A stretch of DNA of 64,000 bases from Roseiarcus sp963782255. GTDB lineage: Bacteria > Pseudomonadota > Alphaproteobacteria > Rhizobiales > Beijerinckiaceae. The DNA lies in assembly GCA_963782255.1 (NCBI GenBank), contig CAWAIS010000002.1, positions 1,178,001 through 1,242,000 of the forward strand. Direction: 5' to 3'. The notes under the pieces were generated by a model, which saw only the letters and a program-made list of their open reading frames with translations, did no database searches and was not told where the DNA came from. Position numbers and translations under genes: made by a program. Positions 36,886 to 46,230 of the stretch are shown here, piece after piece. Every line of letters starts with the position of its first letter. Position 1 is the stretch's first letter.

Positions 36886-39483
36886 GTGCTCATGCTCACC
36901 CGCGCTGTTGTATCGCTGATCGAGCTATGCGTGCGCCACGCGCGCCTTGTCGTCCTAGAGGCGCTCGTCCTGGCGTGCCTGTGCGGTGCCTATTCGGCGA
37001 GCCATTTCCGCCTGAATTCCGACATCAACGCCCTGCTGCCGACCCACGTGCGATGGCGAGAGCATGAGCTGGCGTTCGAGCGGGCGTTCCGGCGTTTCGA
37101 GTTGATCGAGGTCGTGGTCGAGGCGCCGACGCCTGAGCTCACCGATCAGGCCACCGCAGAGTTGACCCGGGCGCTAGCCGCTGACACGCAGCGCTTCCAG
37201 TCCGTGACCAACGCAAGCGACGCCGAATTCTTTTCGCTCAACGCTTTCCTTTTCATGCCGGTCGAGACGTTGCGTCGCACCGTAGGCGAGCTGATCGAAG
37301 CCGAGCCGATGATCCATGATCTCGCCGCGGACCGCAGCTTGCGCGGCCTGATCGCCGCGCTCGAGGACGCCCTCTTGGGTCTCCAGTCCAACCGCCTGAA
37401 ACTGGACGACTTCGCCCGCCCCTTGAATCGCGTGTCCGACACGCTGGAGAAGGTTCTGGCGGGACAACCCGCAAGCTTCTCGTGGCAGGTTCTGACCGCG
37501 GGCAAAGCTGCGCCCAACGAGCGGCTCGGGTTTATCGAGGCGCATCCCGTGCTCGATTACAGCTCGCTCCAGCCGGGGCTCGAAGCCGAGCAAGCGATCC
37601 ACCGCATTGCTGCGCCGATCGCCGCCAAGTATCAGGCGAGCGTCCGCCTCACAGGACCAGTCGCCATCAATGACGAGCAGTTCGGAACGATCAAAGAGCA
37701 CGCCTTTCGCAACGGCGCGATCACCATCGCCATCGTGCTCGTGATCCTGTGGCTCGCGCTGCGCTCGGGGCGCCTGATCGTCGCCCTTTGCGTGAACCTG
37801 CTCATCGGCTTGGCGGCAACGGCGGCGGCTGGGTCCTTGTTGGTCGGGGCATACAACATCATTTCGATCTATTTCGCCGTGCTGTTTGTCGGCATCGGCG
37901 TCGACTTCGCGATTCAGTTCAGTGTCCGCTATCGCGACGAACGCCACCGGGTCCACGATCTCAGTGAGGCCATTCGCAGCGCAGGCGCTCGAGTCGCGAC
38001 GCCCCTGGCGCTTGCGTCGCTCGCGACAGCAGCTGGCTTCTTTTCGTTCCTTCCCACCAACTACAAAGGCGTGTCGGAGCTCGGCTTGATCGCAGGGACG
38101 GGCATGCTGATCGCGTTTGTCTCGAGCGTGACCGTCCTGCCGGCGCTGATCGTGCTCATGAAGCCGAGGGGCGAGCCCGAGCCGCTAGGCTATCGGTCTC
38201 TTGCGCCGGTTGACGAATATCTCGCCAGGCGCCGCATACCGATTATCTTGGGCACGGCGATCGTCGTCGCCTGCGCCCTGCCGTCGCTTTATTGGCTCAA
38301 GTTCGATTTCAATCCGATCGACCTGCAAAATCCGAAGAGCGAAGCGATCGCGACTTACCAGGCGCTGCGGCGCGACCCTTCGGTGGGCGCCAACGCGATA
38401 GAAGCGATGGCCCCCTCGCTCGATCAGGCGAACGCGATCGCCGCGCGGCTGATGAAGTTGCCTGAAGTCGCGGGCGTCACGAGTCTTGCGACATTCATTC
38501 CCACCGACCAGGACGAAAAGATCCCCATCATCCGAGGCGCCGCCGAGCGTCTGGCGGGCGCGTTTAATCCCAAAAACGCCGAGGCTGCGCCGACGGACGC
38601 CGAGAACGTCGACGCGCTGAACGAGGGCGCAGAGCGGTTGGCGGAGGTCGCCGACGGGCAGACCGGCCCTGGCGCGCACGCGGCGCGGCGGCTTTCGGGG
38701 CTCCTGTCGAAGCTCGCTCAGGCGAGCCCGGACGTTCGCGCCAGGGCGTCGGAAGCTTTCATCACCCCCTTGAACTTCGATCTCGCCGCGCTTCAGGCTT
38801 CCCTTCGGGCTGACCCGGTCACACGCGAGACCCTGCCGCCTTCGCTGGTCCAGGATTGGATCGCTCCCGACGGCCGCGTCCGCCTCTCGATTGCGCCCAA
38901 GGCCGATCCCGACAATCTTCCGGCGATGCGGGCGTTTGCGCGCGCGGCCCTGGCGGTCGACCCCGAAGCAACCGAGGGGCCGATCACGACGCTGAAAGCG
39001 GGCGACATGATGCTGTCGGCTTTCATCGAGGCTGGAGTATCGGCGCTTGTGTCGATCGCGCTCCTGCTCTGGCTCGTGCTTCGCAGGTTCCGAGACGTGC
39101 TCTTGACCCTGGTTCCGCTGGCGCTCGCCGGGGTCGTCACAATGGAGATCATGTCGCTCTCCGGCATGTCGTTCAACTTCGCCAACATCATTGCGCTTCC
39201 TCTGCTTCTCGGCGTCGGCGTAGCGTTCAAGATCTACTACATCATTGCGTGGCGTGAGGGGACCACGCATCTCCTCCAGACGCCGCTGACGCGTGCGGTG
39301 ATCTACAGCGCGCTGACTACGGCGACCGCCTTCGGCAGCCTCTGGTTCTCGAGCAATCCCGGCACGTCCAGCATGGGACAGCTGCTAGCGCTCTCGCTTG
39401 CCTGCACGCTCGCCGCGGCTGTCCTGTTCCAGCCGATTCTCATGGGAAAGCCGCGCGCTCAGGCGGAGCTCCCCAAGATTTAA
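36886..39483 (+). CDS. hpnN: HpnN, RND-family hopanoid transporter
   Basis: An 865-residue inner-membrane RND protein that moves hopanoids toward the outer membrane. It has two MMPL-like halves: an N-terminal helix and periplasmic domain (SDINALLPTHVRWREHELAF), a bundle with VGIGVDFAIQFSVRYRDERH near residue 330, a second periplasmic domain, and a final bundle including MSLSGMSFNFANIIALPLLL. GTG (36886) and ATG (36892) are both possible starts. The position after hpnH fits the hopanoid cluster. Confidence 0.93.
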   Translation: MLMLTRAVVSLIELCVRHARLVVLEALVLACLCGAYSASHFRLNSDINALLPTHVRWREHELAFERAFRRFELIEVVVEAPTPELTDQATAELTRALAADTQRFQSVTNASDAEFFSLNAFLFMPVETLRRTVGELIEAEPMIHDLAADRSLRGLIAALEDALLGLQSNRLKLDDFARPLNRVSDTLEKVLAGQPASFSWQVLTAGKAAPNERLGFIEAHPVLDYSSLQPGLEAEQAIHRIAAPIAAKYQASVRLTGPVAINDEQFGTIKEHAFRNGAITIAIVLVILWLALRSGRLIVALCVNLLIGLAATAAAGSLLVGAYNIISIYFAVLFVGIGVDFAIQFSVRYRDERHRVHDLSEAIRSAGARVATPLALASLATAAGFFSFLPTNYKGVSELGLIAGTGMLIAFVSSVTVLPALIVLMKPRGEPEPLGYRSLAPVDEYLARRRIPIILGTAIVVACALPSLYWLKFDFNPIDLQNPKSEAIATYQALRRDPSVGANAIEAMAPSLDQANAIAARLMKLPEVAGVTSLATFIPTDQDEKIPIIRGAAERLAGAFNPKNAEAAPTDAENVDALNEGAERLAEVADGQTGPGAHAARRLSGLLSKLAQASPDVRARASEAFITPLNFDLAALQASLRADPVTRETLPPSLVQDWIAPDGRVRLSIAPKADPDNLPAMRAFARAALAVDPEATEGPITTLKAGDMMLSAFIEAGVSALVSIALLLWLVLRRFRDVLLTLVPLALAGVVTMEIMSLSGMSFNFANIIALPLLLGVGVAFKIYYIIAWREGTTHLLQTPLTRAVIYSALTTATAFGSLWFSSNPGTSSMGQLLALSLACTLAAAVLFQPILMGKPRAQAELPKI

Positions 39484-39509
39484 GATCTGTTGAAGAGAAG
39501 GAGACGCCT

Positions 39510-39743
39510 GTGTCAGGGATTCGTGCAATCCTCATAACCATCGCCATGCTCGCCGTCCCCTCGATCGCGATCGCGCAGTCCGGAACGCCGGAGGAGCAGG
39601 CGGCGTGCAGGCCAGACGTGCGGCGCTTCTGCTACCGGGTGCACCCGGGCGAGGGATCGAACGGCTATCTGCAATGCCTTCAGGAGCATCGCGCCAGACT
39701 GAGCGCGCGCTGCCGCGCCGTGCTCGAAAACCATGGCGTGTGA
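39510..39743 (+). CDS. Secreted small Cys-rich-repeat protein
   Basis: A 77-residue protein with a clear signal peptide (ILITIAMLAVPSIAIAQS). The mature part contains four cysteines in CRPDVRRFC and CLQEHRARLSARC, the pattern of the cysteine-rich repeat (GLG1-like) family found in periplasmic proteins. It starts with GTG at 39510 after GAGAAGGAG, 26 nt downstream of hpnN, so it is probably the next gene of the same transcript. Function unknown. Confidence 0.7.
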   Translation: MSGIRAILITIAMLAVPSIAIAQSGTPEEQAACRPDVRRFCYRVHPGEGSNGYLQCLQEHRARLSARCRAVLENHGV

Positions 39744-39831
39744 GCAGCGTTTAGGCCCCAATGCGATCATCAATCTGTCTCATTGGCGAAGGAGATGGTC
39801 CCACCGGGTTAACCTTGGTGGGAAGGATCCG

Positions 39832-40335
39832 ATGAAAAGCGGACTTGCAGCCGTTGCGGTCGCGTTGGCTCTGACGTCGCCGGCCGTCTCTGCGACGACG
39901 AACCAGACCGCCGCCGGCTTCTGGCAGCAGGCCGACGACGACGGCCATGTCGGCGCGTGGTTCTACTTCAGCCAGGTCAATGGCCTGTTCGAAGGGCGGC
40001 TCGTAAAGATGTTCCAGAAACCGGGAGAGCCGACCTTTGAAGTTTGCGCAAGATGCACGGGCAAGCAGAAGAACGCCCCGATGCTCGGCCTGACGATCGT
40101 CAAGGGGATGCGACGCGACGGGAGAAAATACGAGGACGGGACGATTCTCGATCCGCGCGACGGGACCGTCTATCATGCGTTGATGGAGCTCAGTCCGGAC
40201 GGGCAGAAATTGAACGTGCGCGGCTATCTCGGCATCCCGTTGCTCGGGCAAACGCAGACCTGGACGCGGCTGCCGGACAACGCGATGGCGCCCGCCGACA
40301 TACCCAAGGATTCTGTGTCCGCGACGTCGCAGTGA
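39832..40335 (+). CDS. DUF2147 secreted protein
   Basis: A 167-residue protein with signal peptide (SGLAAVAVALALTSPAVSAT) and the DUF2147 fold pattern: GFWQQADDDGHVGAWFYFSQ, CARCTGKQKNAPMLGLTIVK, DGTILDPRDGTVYHALMELS and LNVRGYLGIPLLGQTQTWTR. Function is not established; the domain is lipocalin-like in appearance, and DUF2147 genes often stand near hpnN in hopanoid producers as I recall it. GGAAGGATCC precedes the ATG at 39832. Confidence 0.8.
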   Translation: MKSGLAAVAVALALTSPAVSATTNQTAAGFWQQADDDGHVGAWFYFSQVNGLFEGRLVKMFQKPGEPTFEVCARCTGKQKNAPMLGLTIVKGMRRDGRKYEDGTILDPRDGTVYHALMELSPDGQKLNVRGYLGIPLLGQTQTWTRLPDNAMAPADIPKDSVSATSQ

Positions 40336-40363
40336 CGGCGGGACGAGGGCCGAGCCTCAGCCA

Positions 40364-41620
40364 TCAAGCGCGCTCGGTCAAACTCAACCGCGACAGAAGG
40401 CGATGACCGAGGACCCAGTTACGAATGGCGCTCGCAGCCGAGACCGTGGTCAAGGACATGGTCAGGACGACGAGAAAGACGACGCTCGCCTTGGCCGCCG
40501 CCGGCCAGTTCCACCCGAGCAGCGCGTATTGCAGCCACACCGCGAACGCATAATGCACGACGTATAGGCCGAGCGCGTGCTCTGAAAGACGCCCGACGAG
40601 AGGCCATCGCTTGCCGCCAAATCGTAGGCAGAACGCAAGCGCAAAGCCGACGTTGCAGGCCCCCGCGAGGGCGAAGCTCGTATCGGAAGCGACCAGGAGC
40701 GCGAGAGACGTGGGCTTGGTGAAGGTCAGCCAAGTCAACCCCATCCATAGCACGAGGGTCAAGGGGGCGCTTGCCGACCATAGTCTCCAGTTGCGCGTGA
40801 GAACCCCGCCGTCCCGAAGCATCCCGCGTCCCAGCCCATAGGCGCCGACGCCGAGGCCGGCGCAATAATAGACGGCGTACAGCAACGGCCGGCTGAACTG
40901 AACGGCGACGGGGCCGCAATTCAACCAGAGCCAAGGCGTGTAGGCTAGCGCCAGCGGGACATAGGCGACCCCGGCGATCAGGACCCAGACAAGGAAGGCC
41001 CGACCCGGCCTTGATTCGAACGAAGCGGATGCAGACGCCATTCGTTCGACGGCCTTGGGCGCAAATCGGTGCAGCGCAGCGGCCGCGAGCGTAAAAGCCA
41101 GGAGCTGCCAAAGGAACCACATCGGCCCGTTCGGCAGAAACGGCAAGTTGAGGTAGTCGCGGGCGTATTCGGCCAAAGCAGGAGACGCAGCCGTTACGCG
41201 ATAGGCTGGATAGAGCGCGACCGGCATCACCACCGCCACGCCGAACAGGAGGGGAAGTCCGAGCCGGACGAAACGGCGCGCTAGAAAAGTCTGGATGCCC
41301 TTCTCTCGCAGGCTGGGCCATGTGAAGACCGCGGACATGAAGAACATGAGGCACATCAGGTAGACGTCCAGCCAGGCGCAGAAGACGTCGAGCCCGAACC
41401 AGCGGTTGCGGTCGACGATGGGGAAGGCCTGCCAGTCGAAGGGAGGAAGATTGAACGGATGCGGCGATGCGTGGATTGAGCCGAGATAGGCCACACACGA
41501 ATGCAGCATCAGAACGAAGGCGATCGCGAGCCCCCGCATGTTGTGGAGTGCGGCGCTCGCCGCTGCATAATCGTTGGAGGCCCGAGTTGTAGCGAGCGCG
41601 TCGCCGACCATCGCCGGCAT
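40364..41620 (-). CDS. Acyltransferase 3 family membrane protein
   Basis: Integral membrane acyltransferase (OafA/MdoC type) with about ten hydrophobic segments. The conserved start is LHNMRGLAIAFVLMLHSCVA, whose His is the presumed catalytic residue; later helices include WFLWQLLAFTLAAAALHRF and LSEHALGLYVVHYAFAVWLQ. Members acylate periplasmic glucans, O-antigen or other surface sugars. The ATG at 41620 is preferred: the frame is open to 41764, but those codons overlap the divergent SDR promoter and are not conserved. No ribosome site clearly decides it. Confidence 0.8.
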   Translation of the reverse strand: MPAMVGDALATTRASNDYAAASAALHNMRGLAIAFVLMLHSCVAYLGSIHASPHPFNLPPFDWQAFPIVDRNRWFGLDVFCAWLDVYLMCLMFFMSAVFTWPSLREKGIQTFLARRFVRLGLPLLFGVAVVMPVALYPAYRVTAASPALAEYARDYLNLPFLPNGPMWFLWQLLAFTLAAAALHRFAPKAVERMASASASFESRPGRAFLVWVLIAGVAYVPLALAYTPWLWLNCGPVAVQFSRPLLYAVYYCAGLGVGAYGLGRGMLRDGGVLTRNWRLWSASAPLTLVLWMGLTWLTFTKPTSLALLVASDTSFALAGACNVGFALAFCLRFGGKRWPLVGRLSEHALGLYVVHYAFAVWLQYALLGWNWPAAAKASVVFLVVLTMSLTTVSAASAIRNWVLGHRLLSRLSLTERA

Positions 41621-41758
41621 TGGTCGCGGGCGGTGCGCGGCGGTCCTCGGCCATTGGTTGATCGGCCGCTCGGTCGCCTCGCTTGGCTCCAGGGAGGCGG
41701 ACCGTAAGCTTCGCGTCACAGCCTCCCTCCCATTTTTGGTTAGGTTCGGCTGGACAAC

Positions 41759-41786
41759 TTGCACAGAGCCGAAACGTTCCTATTGT
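41759..41786 (+). promoter_or_regulatory. Promoter of the SDR gene
   Basis: TTGCAC (41759-41764) and TATTGT (41781-41786) are separated by 16 nt and lie about 63 nt before the SDR ATG. Both are reasonable housekeeping-sigma boxes. Confidence 0.45.
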
Positions 41787-41848
41787 GGGCCGGACAGACA
41801 GCCGTGGAACGGCCGCCGACGCCAAACCAATTCGGCCGGGAGGGGCTC

Positions 41849-42622
41849 ATGGGCGATCTTTTCGATCTCAGGGGACGCGTCGCGATCATCACCGGCTCTT
41901 CGCGCGGGATCGGGCGGGCTATCGCTGAGCGGCTGGCCGAGCACGGCGCCCATGTCGTGATTTCGTCGCGCAAGGCGGAGGCCTGCGCAGCGACCACTGA
42001 GGCGATCAACGCGTCTTGCGAGCGCGAGGCGGCCGTCGCCATCCCGGCCAGCATTTCGTCCAAGGAAGACTTGCGCCGGCTGGTCGACGAGACGATCCGA
42101 ACGTTCGGCCGCATCGACATCCTCGTCTGCAATGCGGCGTCCAACCCCTACTACGGGCCGATGGCCGGGATTTCTGACGAACAGTTCCGCAAGATTCTCG
42201 ACAACAACGTCATCGCCAACAACTGGCTGATCCAGATGGCAGCGCCAGGCATGATCGAGCGGCGGGACGGATCGATCATCATCGTGTCGTCGATTGGCGG
42301 CCTGAAAGGTTCGTCCGTCATCGGCGCCTACAACGTCTCGAAGGCCGCGGACTTCCAGCTCGCGCGCAATCTTGCGGTCGAATGGGGCAAGCACAACGTG
42401 CGCGTCAACTGCATCGCCCCGGGCCTCGTTAAGACCGACTTCGCCCGCGCGCTCTGGGAAAATCCGCAGACCTTGCAAGCCGCGACCGCCACGACCCCGC
42501 TTCGACGTATCGGCGAGCCGGACGAGATCGCCGGCGCGGCGGTGTACCTCGCCTCGAAGGCGGCGTCTTTTATGACCGGGCAGACCATCGTCGTCGACGG
42601 CGGCGCGACCATCGCGGGATAA
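41849..42622 (+). CDS. Short-chain dehydrogenase/reductase
   Basis: Classical SDR of 257 residues using NAD(P)H. The Rossmann site is RVAIITGSSRGIGRAIAERL, the NAG-type motif is LVCNAASNPYYG, the catalytic Ser is in IIIVSSIGGLKGS and the YxxxK is GAYNVSKAADF. The C-terminus ends FMTGQTIVVDGGATIAG. This pattern matches broad-specificity SDRs, so the substrate is unassigned. GGGAGGGG lies just before the ATG at 41849. It converges with the transporter gene 7 nt downstream. Confidence 0.9.
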   Translation: MGDLFDLRGRVAIITGSSRGIGRAIAERLAEHGAHVVISSRKAEACAATTEAINASCEREAAVAIPASISSKEDLRRLVDETIRTFGRIDILVCNAASNPYYGPMAGISDEQFRKILDNNVIANNWLIQMAAPGMIERRDGSIIIVSSIGGLKGSSVIGAYNVSKAADFQLARNLAVEWGKHNVRVNCIAPGLVKTDFARALWENPQTLQAATATTPLRRIGEPDEIAGAAVYLASKAASFMTGQTIVVDGGATIAG

Positions 42623-42629
42623 TGGCCCC

Positions 42630-43511
42630 CTACCTCGGCCTCGCCACGAAAATGCCCGTGAGAATGGCGAGGCCGCCGAGCGCCTGCACCCAGGTCACGG
42701 GCTCGCCGAGGACGAGATAGCCGAAGCCGGCCGCAGCGACCGCTTCGAGAAAGATGACGAGCGACGAGAAGGCTGCCGGCAGGCGCCCAAGCGCAATCGA
42801 CAGCAGGCCCTGGCCGCCGCAATGGCTGATCCAGGCCATGGCGACGAGGGCCGCGACGCCACGGGCGGTATGCGGCAGCATCGACCGCTCGGCCGCGAGG
42901 GCGACGACGAACAGGATCGCCGCCGTGATCACGGTCACTTCGAACGTGAGGCGCGCGGCGGACGCGGCCTTGCGCGCCGCCTGCACCGCGAGGAAATAGA
43001 GGCCGAAAAAGACGCCGGTGGCGATGCCGAAGGCGTCGCCCAGCGCGCCGGCCGGGCGCAATTCGAAGCTCTGCGCAAGCAGCGCCGCCCCGCCGACGAG
43101 GCAGAGGCCGAGACCCATGAGGACGCCCGCCGTCACGCTCTGGCGGAAGAGGAGCCAGCCGAACAGCACCACCCAGATCGGCGCGGTCGTCGCGAAGAAG
43201 GTCGCGTTGGCGACGCTCGTGTGCACGATCGACAGGTGCCAGAAGAAGAGGTCGCCGGCGAAGGCGAGCCCCGCGAGGATCGCCGGCTTCGAGAAACGCT
43301 CGGAGGCCGTGTCGGGCCCATCCGCAAGGCGCATCCAGGCGTAAAGCAGCGGCAGCGCCAGCGTGACGCGCCAAAAGGCGCTGGTAAAGGGCCCCACGTC
43401 GGCGAGGCGCACGAAGATGGGCGAAGCGCCCATCGCGACTGCGCCAGTCACGAGCGCGGCGAATGGCGCGAGCGCGCTTGGCGGCGCCGCAGCCCGAGAA
43501 AGGAGCGACAT
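42630..43511 (-). CDS. EamA/DMT-family transporter
   Basis: A 293-residue membrane protein with ten predicted helices in two EamA halves. The first half starts near ALVTGAVAMGASPIFVRLAD and includes SVANATFFATTAPIWVVLFG, and the second includes ISHCGGQGLLSIALGRLPAA and ends VTWVQALGGLAILTGIFVAR. The substrate of this drug/metabolite exporter family cannot be told. It faces the SDR gene and starts near the divergent N-formylglutamate hydrolase gene. Confidence 0.88.
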   Translation of the reverse strand: MSLLSRAAAPPSALAPFAALVTGAVAMGASPIFVRLADVGPFTSAFWRVTLALPLLYAWMRLADGPDTASERFSKPAILAGLAFAGDLFFWHLSIVHTSVANATFFATTAPIWVVLFGWLLFRQSVTAGVLMGLGLCLVGGAALLAQSFELRPAGALGDAFGIATGVFFGLYFLAVQAARKAASAARLTFEVTVITAAILFVVALAAERSMLPHTARGVAALVAMAWISHCGGQGLLSIALGRLPAAFSSLVIFLEAVAAAGFGYLVLGEPVTWVQALGGLAILTGIFVARPR

Positions 43512-43610
43512 TCCCTTAGTGGATTCCCCAAGCGCCGGCGCTGGACGCGGGCGACCAAATCAAGCTCCATCGTCCATAGTCTCGCCTCAAGAGTTGAGCA
43601 AGAGCGGGCG

Positions 43611-44450
43611 ATGGACCGAAATGCGCGCATGAACATCGAGCTCGCGGCGCCAGCCTTTGCGCCGGTCGAGACCGTCGCCGGTCCGGTCGACGCCGGCGTG
43701 CTCCTTGTCTGCGACCATGCGTCGAACGCGCTTCCAACGGAATACGTGACGCTCGGCCTGCCCGGGCAGGCACTCAGGCGCCATATCGCCTACGACATTG
43801 GCGCGGCGGACCTTACCCGCGCGCTCGCCGCCCGCCTTCGGGCGCCGGCGGTGCTCTCGACCTTCTCGCGGCTCCTCATCGACCCAAACCGCGGCCCCGA
43901 CGACCCGACGCTGGTGATGCGCTATTCCGACGGCGCGATCGTGCCTGGCAATGCGCAGGCGGGCGAAGCGGAGATTGCGCGGCGCCGCGGACTCTATTGG
44001 ACGCCCTACCGCGAGCGGATCGACGCGACCATCGAGGCGATGCTCGCGAGCGGCGAGCCGCCGGCGCTCGTGTCGATCCATTCGTTCACGCCGGTCTGGC
44101 GCGGCGTCGCCCGACGCTGGAAGGTGGGGGTCCTATGGGATCGGGACGACCGCATTGCGAAGCCGCTCATCGAGGCGCTCGCCGCCGAGCCCGACCTTCA
44201 CGTCGACGGCGTCGGCGACAACGAACCCTATGACGGGGCGCTCGCCGGCGACACGATCGACGCCGTCGCCACGTCGCGCGGGCTCGTGAACGCGCTGATC
44301 GAGATCCGGCAGGACCTGATCGACGAGCGCGACCGGGCGGCCGCCTGGGCGGACCGGTTCGCGCGTCTCCTCAGTCCCATTCTCGCGAAGCGCGAGACGC
44401 GCACGCCGCGCGACTTCGGCAGCCGGGCTCGACGGGGACGGGAAGCGTAA
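43611..44450 (+). CDS. N-formylglutamate amidohydrolase family protein
   Basis: A 279-residue protein of the HutG/N-formylglutamate amidohydrolase family. Conserved features are GVLLVCDHASNALPTEYVTL, RHIAYDIGAADLTRALAARL, STFSRLLIDPNRGPDDPTLV and LVSIHSFTPVWRG. No histidine-utilisation genes are adjacent, so an amidohydrolase of a related substrate is as likely. ATG 43611 is used; ATG 43629 is an alternative. The C-terminal RTPRDFGSRARRGREA end is short of features. Confidence 0.85.
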   Translation: MDRNARMNIELAAPAFAPVETVAGPVDAGVLLVCDHASNALPTEYVTLGLPGQALRRHIAYDIGAADLTRALAARLRAPAVLSTFSRLLIDPNRGPDDPTLVMRYSDGAIVPGNAQAGEAEIARRRGLYWTPYRERIDATIEAMLASGEPPALVSIHSFTPVWRGVARRWKVGVLWDRDDRIAKPLIEALAAEPDLHVDGVGDNEPYDGALAGDTIDAVATSRGLVNALIEIRQDLIDERDRAAAWADRFARLLSPILAKRETRTPRDFGSRARRGREA

Positions 44451-44704
44451 TACCGTGGGTCCGATTCGATGTTCAGCCCATTTGCGCATGCAATGAAAAT
44501 TACAACATAAGGTTGGGCTATGCGTTTATGCCGCCGCTGGCGGGCGTCGATGCTGTCGCAGGTTCAGAGACGAGCGCTGAGAGCCAATTGGCGGCGTCGG
44601 AGGCCGGCCGTGCGCTGGATTTGGTTTTCCTTGGATGAGCCGCTTTTGACCGCGAATACGAAATAAGCCTTTTCAATGGGTTACAAGGGATTTCCGCAAA
44701 AAAG
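44451..44704. other. Left flank of the IS66 element, no clear gene
   Basis: About 250 nt between the N-formylglutamate hydrolase stop and the IS66 left end. On the minus strand a frame ends at 44518 with KAAHPRKTKSSARPASDAAN and a Thr/Ala/Ser-rich end; it may be the tail of a gene cut by the IS, but no family is recognised and its start would lie inside the element. Confidence 0.3.
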
Positions 44705-46230
44705 GTAACTCCCAAGCTGTCGGCTATGCGGCGAGGGCTTTCATGATCTGAGCCGGGCTTGTGATGAGGATTTGGAGGATGTTGAGGCCGTGTTTTCTCG
44801 CGGTCGAGACGACGGATCTGAGGCGGGCGAAGATTTGACCGCCTGCGAGGGTTCGAAACGAGCCTGAGATTTTCATTTTGACCTTCATCATCCTGAGGTC
44901 CTGTTCGGCCAGGTTGTTGGTGAAGGGCACGTCGAAATCGGTGAGGAAGCGCAGGGTTTCGGTTTGGAAGGTTTTTAGCCTTTGCAGAAGATTGTGGCCG
45001 GGGCGATGCTTGATACGCCCGCGCGGGTTGGCTTTGGCCGCCAGCTTGGGCAAATCGCGATGGAAGGCGAGGCCGAGCCGAACCGCCGCCCAATAGCGCT
45101 CGACCAAGCCCTCCAGTTGATCGGGCGCGAGGGCGCGGGCGCCCGCCTGGCGCGCTTTGTCGACCGCCAGATTGGCCGCAAGCAGGATGTCGCGCATGAG
45201 TTCGGCCCAGAGCTCGTGATAGAACTCGATCAGGCTGTTGAGTTCGCGCAGGATATGGGCGTTGCAGAAAGCGTGGTCGACCGCATCGAGCCGGCGATAG
45301 GGCAGGAAGTGGTCGTGCACGACGACGCCTGCTTGCAAATTCTCGGGGATCGCGCCGCGCTTTTGGTCGACGCGATAGAAGGTGAAGGCCAGGCTCGACG
45401 TCGTATGCAGCCATTGCAGCTTGCCGGCGATGCGAAACCCCGTTTCGTCAAGATGGCGAACCTTCGCCTCGGCCACGCGCTCGCCGATGAACTCGTAGAC
45501 CTGCTGCAGCTCTTGCGCCTTCTTTCCGACCCAGGCGACGATGCTGGCCGGACAGATCAGCGGCGCGCCGAAGAGATCGCTCAGCGCTTGCGCGGTCCGA
45601 TCCTCGGGGATGAGTTGCTGGATATTGAGATAGACCGCCGCCGCCTTGACGCGCTCGCCATATTGGGCGGCCGAGACCACGCCATCGGGAAACGCCGCCT
45701 TGGTCACGCCGCGGCAATTTTCGCAGCGGTAAATCGAGGCCTGATGTTCGGTGACCACGAGCGGGCGCTCGGCAAGATCGAACACCTGGCGCTTCTCGAT
45801 CCCCGTGGCCCACCTCGGATCGAGCGACGAACCGCAATGGCCGCATGCGCACGCCTCATGCCGAACCGTGCGATCGGGATCGGCGACTTGCCGCAAAGTG
45901 CCGCCCTCGTGGCCGGTCTGGCCGCCGCTGGCCTTGCCCGAGCGGCCGCGCAGGCTGCCCGGGGTGCGAGGCTTCTTCTTCAACCCGTCGCTCGAAGGCG
46001 GCTTGGAACTGTTCGAGCTGTCCTGCCCCAACTGGCGGCGAAGGTCCGCCACTTCAGCCTCAAGCGCCGCGATCCGCCGCATCAGCGAGGCGATCAACTC
46101 TTCGACTTCGGCCGGGAGAACCATCCCACCCTTGATTCTGATTCGCCGCCTGCCGTCTCGAAAAATTCGCCAACCAAAGTCCTTTCCACGCTACCTGTGA
46201 CATTTCGGACTCACCCAGCTTGGGAGTTAC
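44705..46230 (-). mobile_element. IS66-family insertion sequence (ISBst12-like, single gene)
   Basis: The ends are 15-bp perfect inverted repeats, GTAACTCCCAAGCTG (44705-44719) and CAGCTTGGGAGTTAC (46216-46230), beginning GTAA as in IS66 elements. The flanking 8-mers CAAAAAAG (44697-44704) and CAAAAAAA (46231-46238) match at 7 of 8 positions, consistent with the family's 8-bp target duplication. The element is about 1.53 kb and carries only the transposase gene, as in the ISBst12 subgroup that lacks tnpA and tnpB. Confidence 0.88.
44724..46124 (-). CDS. tnpC: IS66-family transposase (TnpC)
   Basis: A complete 466-residue IS66 transposase. The N-terminal coiled coil (LMRRIAALEAEVADLRRQLG) is followed by the family hallmark QDSSNSSKPPSSDGLKKKPR, then a zinc-ribbon (CACGHCGSSL and YRCENC), the DDE domain (VRHLDETGFRIAGKLQWLHT, VVVHDHFLPYRRLDAVDHAF, LLQRLKTF) and the end VPFTNNLAEQDLRMMKVKMK. 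No frameshift or internal stop is seen, so the element may be active. Confidence 0.95.
   Translation of the reverse strand: MVLPAEVEELIASLMRRIAALEAEVADLRRQLGQDSSNSSKPPSSDGLKKKPRTPGSLRGRSGKASGGQTGHEGGTLRQVADPDRTVRHEACACGHCGSSLDPRWATGIEKRQVFDLAERPLVVTEHQASIYRCENCRGVTKAAFPDGVVSAAQYGERVKAAAVYLNIQQLIPEDRTAQALSDLFGAPLICPASIVAWVGKKAQELQQVYEFIGERVAEAKVRHLDETGFRIAGKLQWLHTTSSLAFTFYRVDQKRGAIPENLQAGVVVHDHFLPYRRLDAVDHAFCNAHILRELNSLIEFYHELWAELMRDILLAANLAVDKARQAGARALAPDQLEGLVERYWAAVRLGLAFHRDLPKLAAKANPRGRIKHRPGHNLLQRLKTFQTETLRFLTDFDVPFTNNLAEQDLRMMKVKMKISGSFRTLAGGQIFARLRSVVSTARKHGLNILQILITSPAQIMKALAA

Noticed and set aside
44518..45414. 298-codon minus-strand frame spanning the IS66 left end
   Set aside because: It overlaps the IS66 transposase in another frame and crosses the element boundary; only its last part lies outside and is unassigned.
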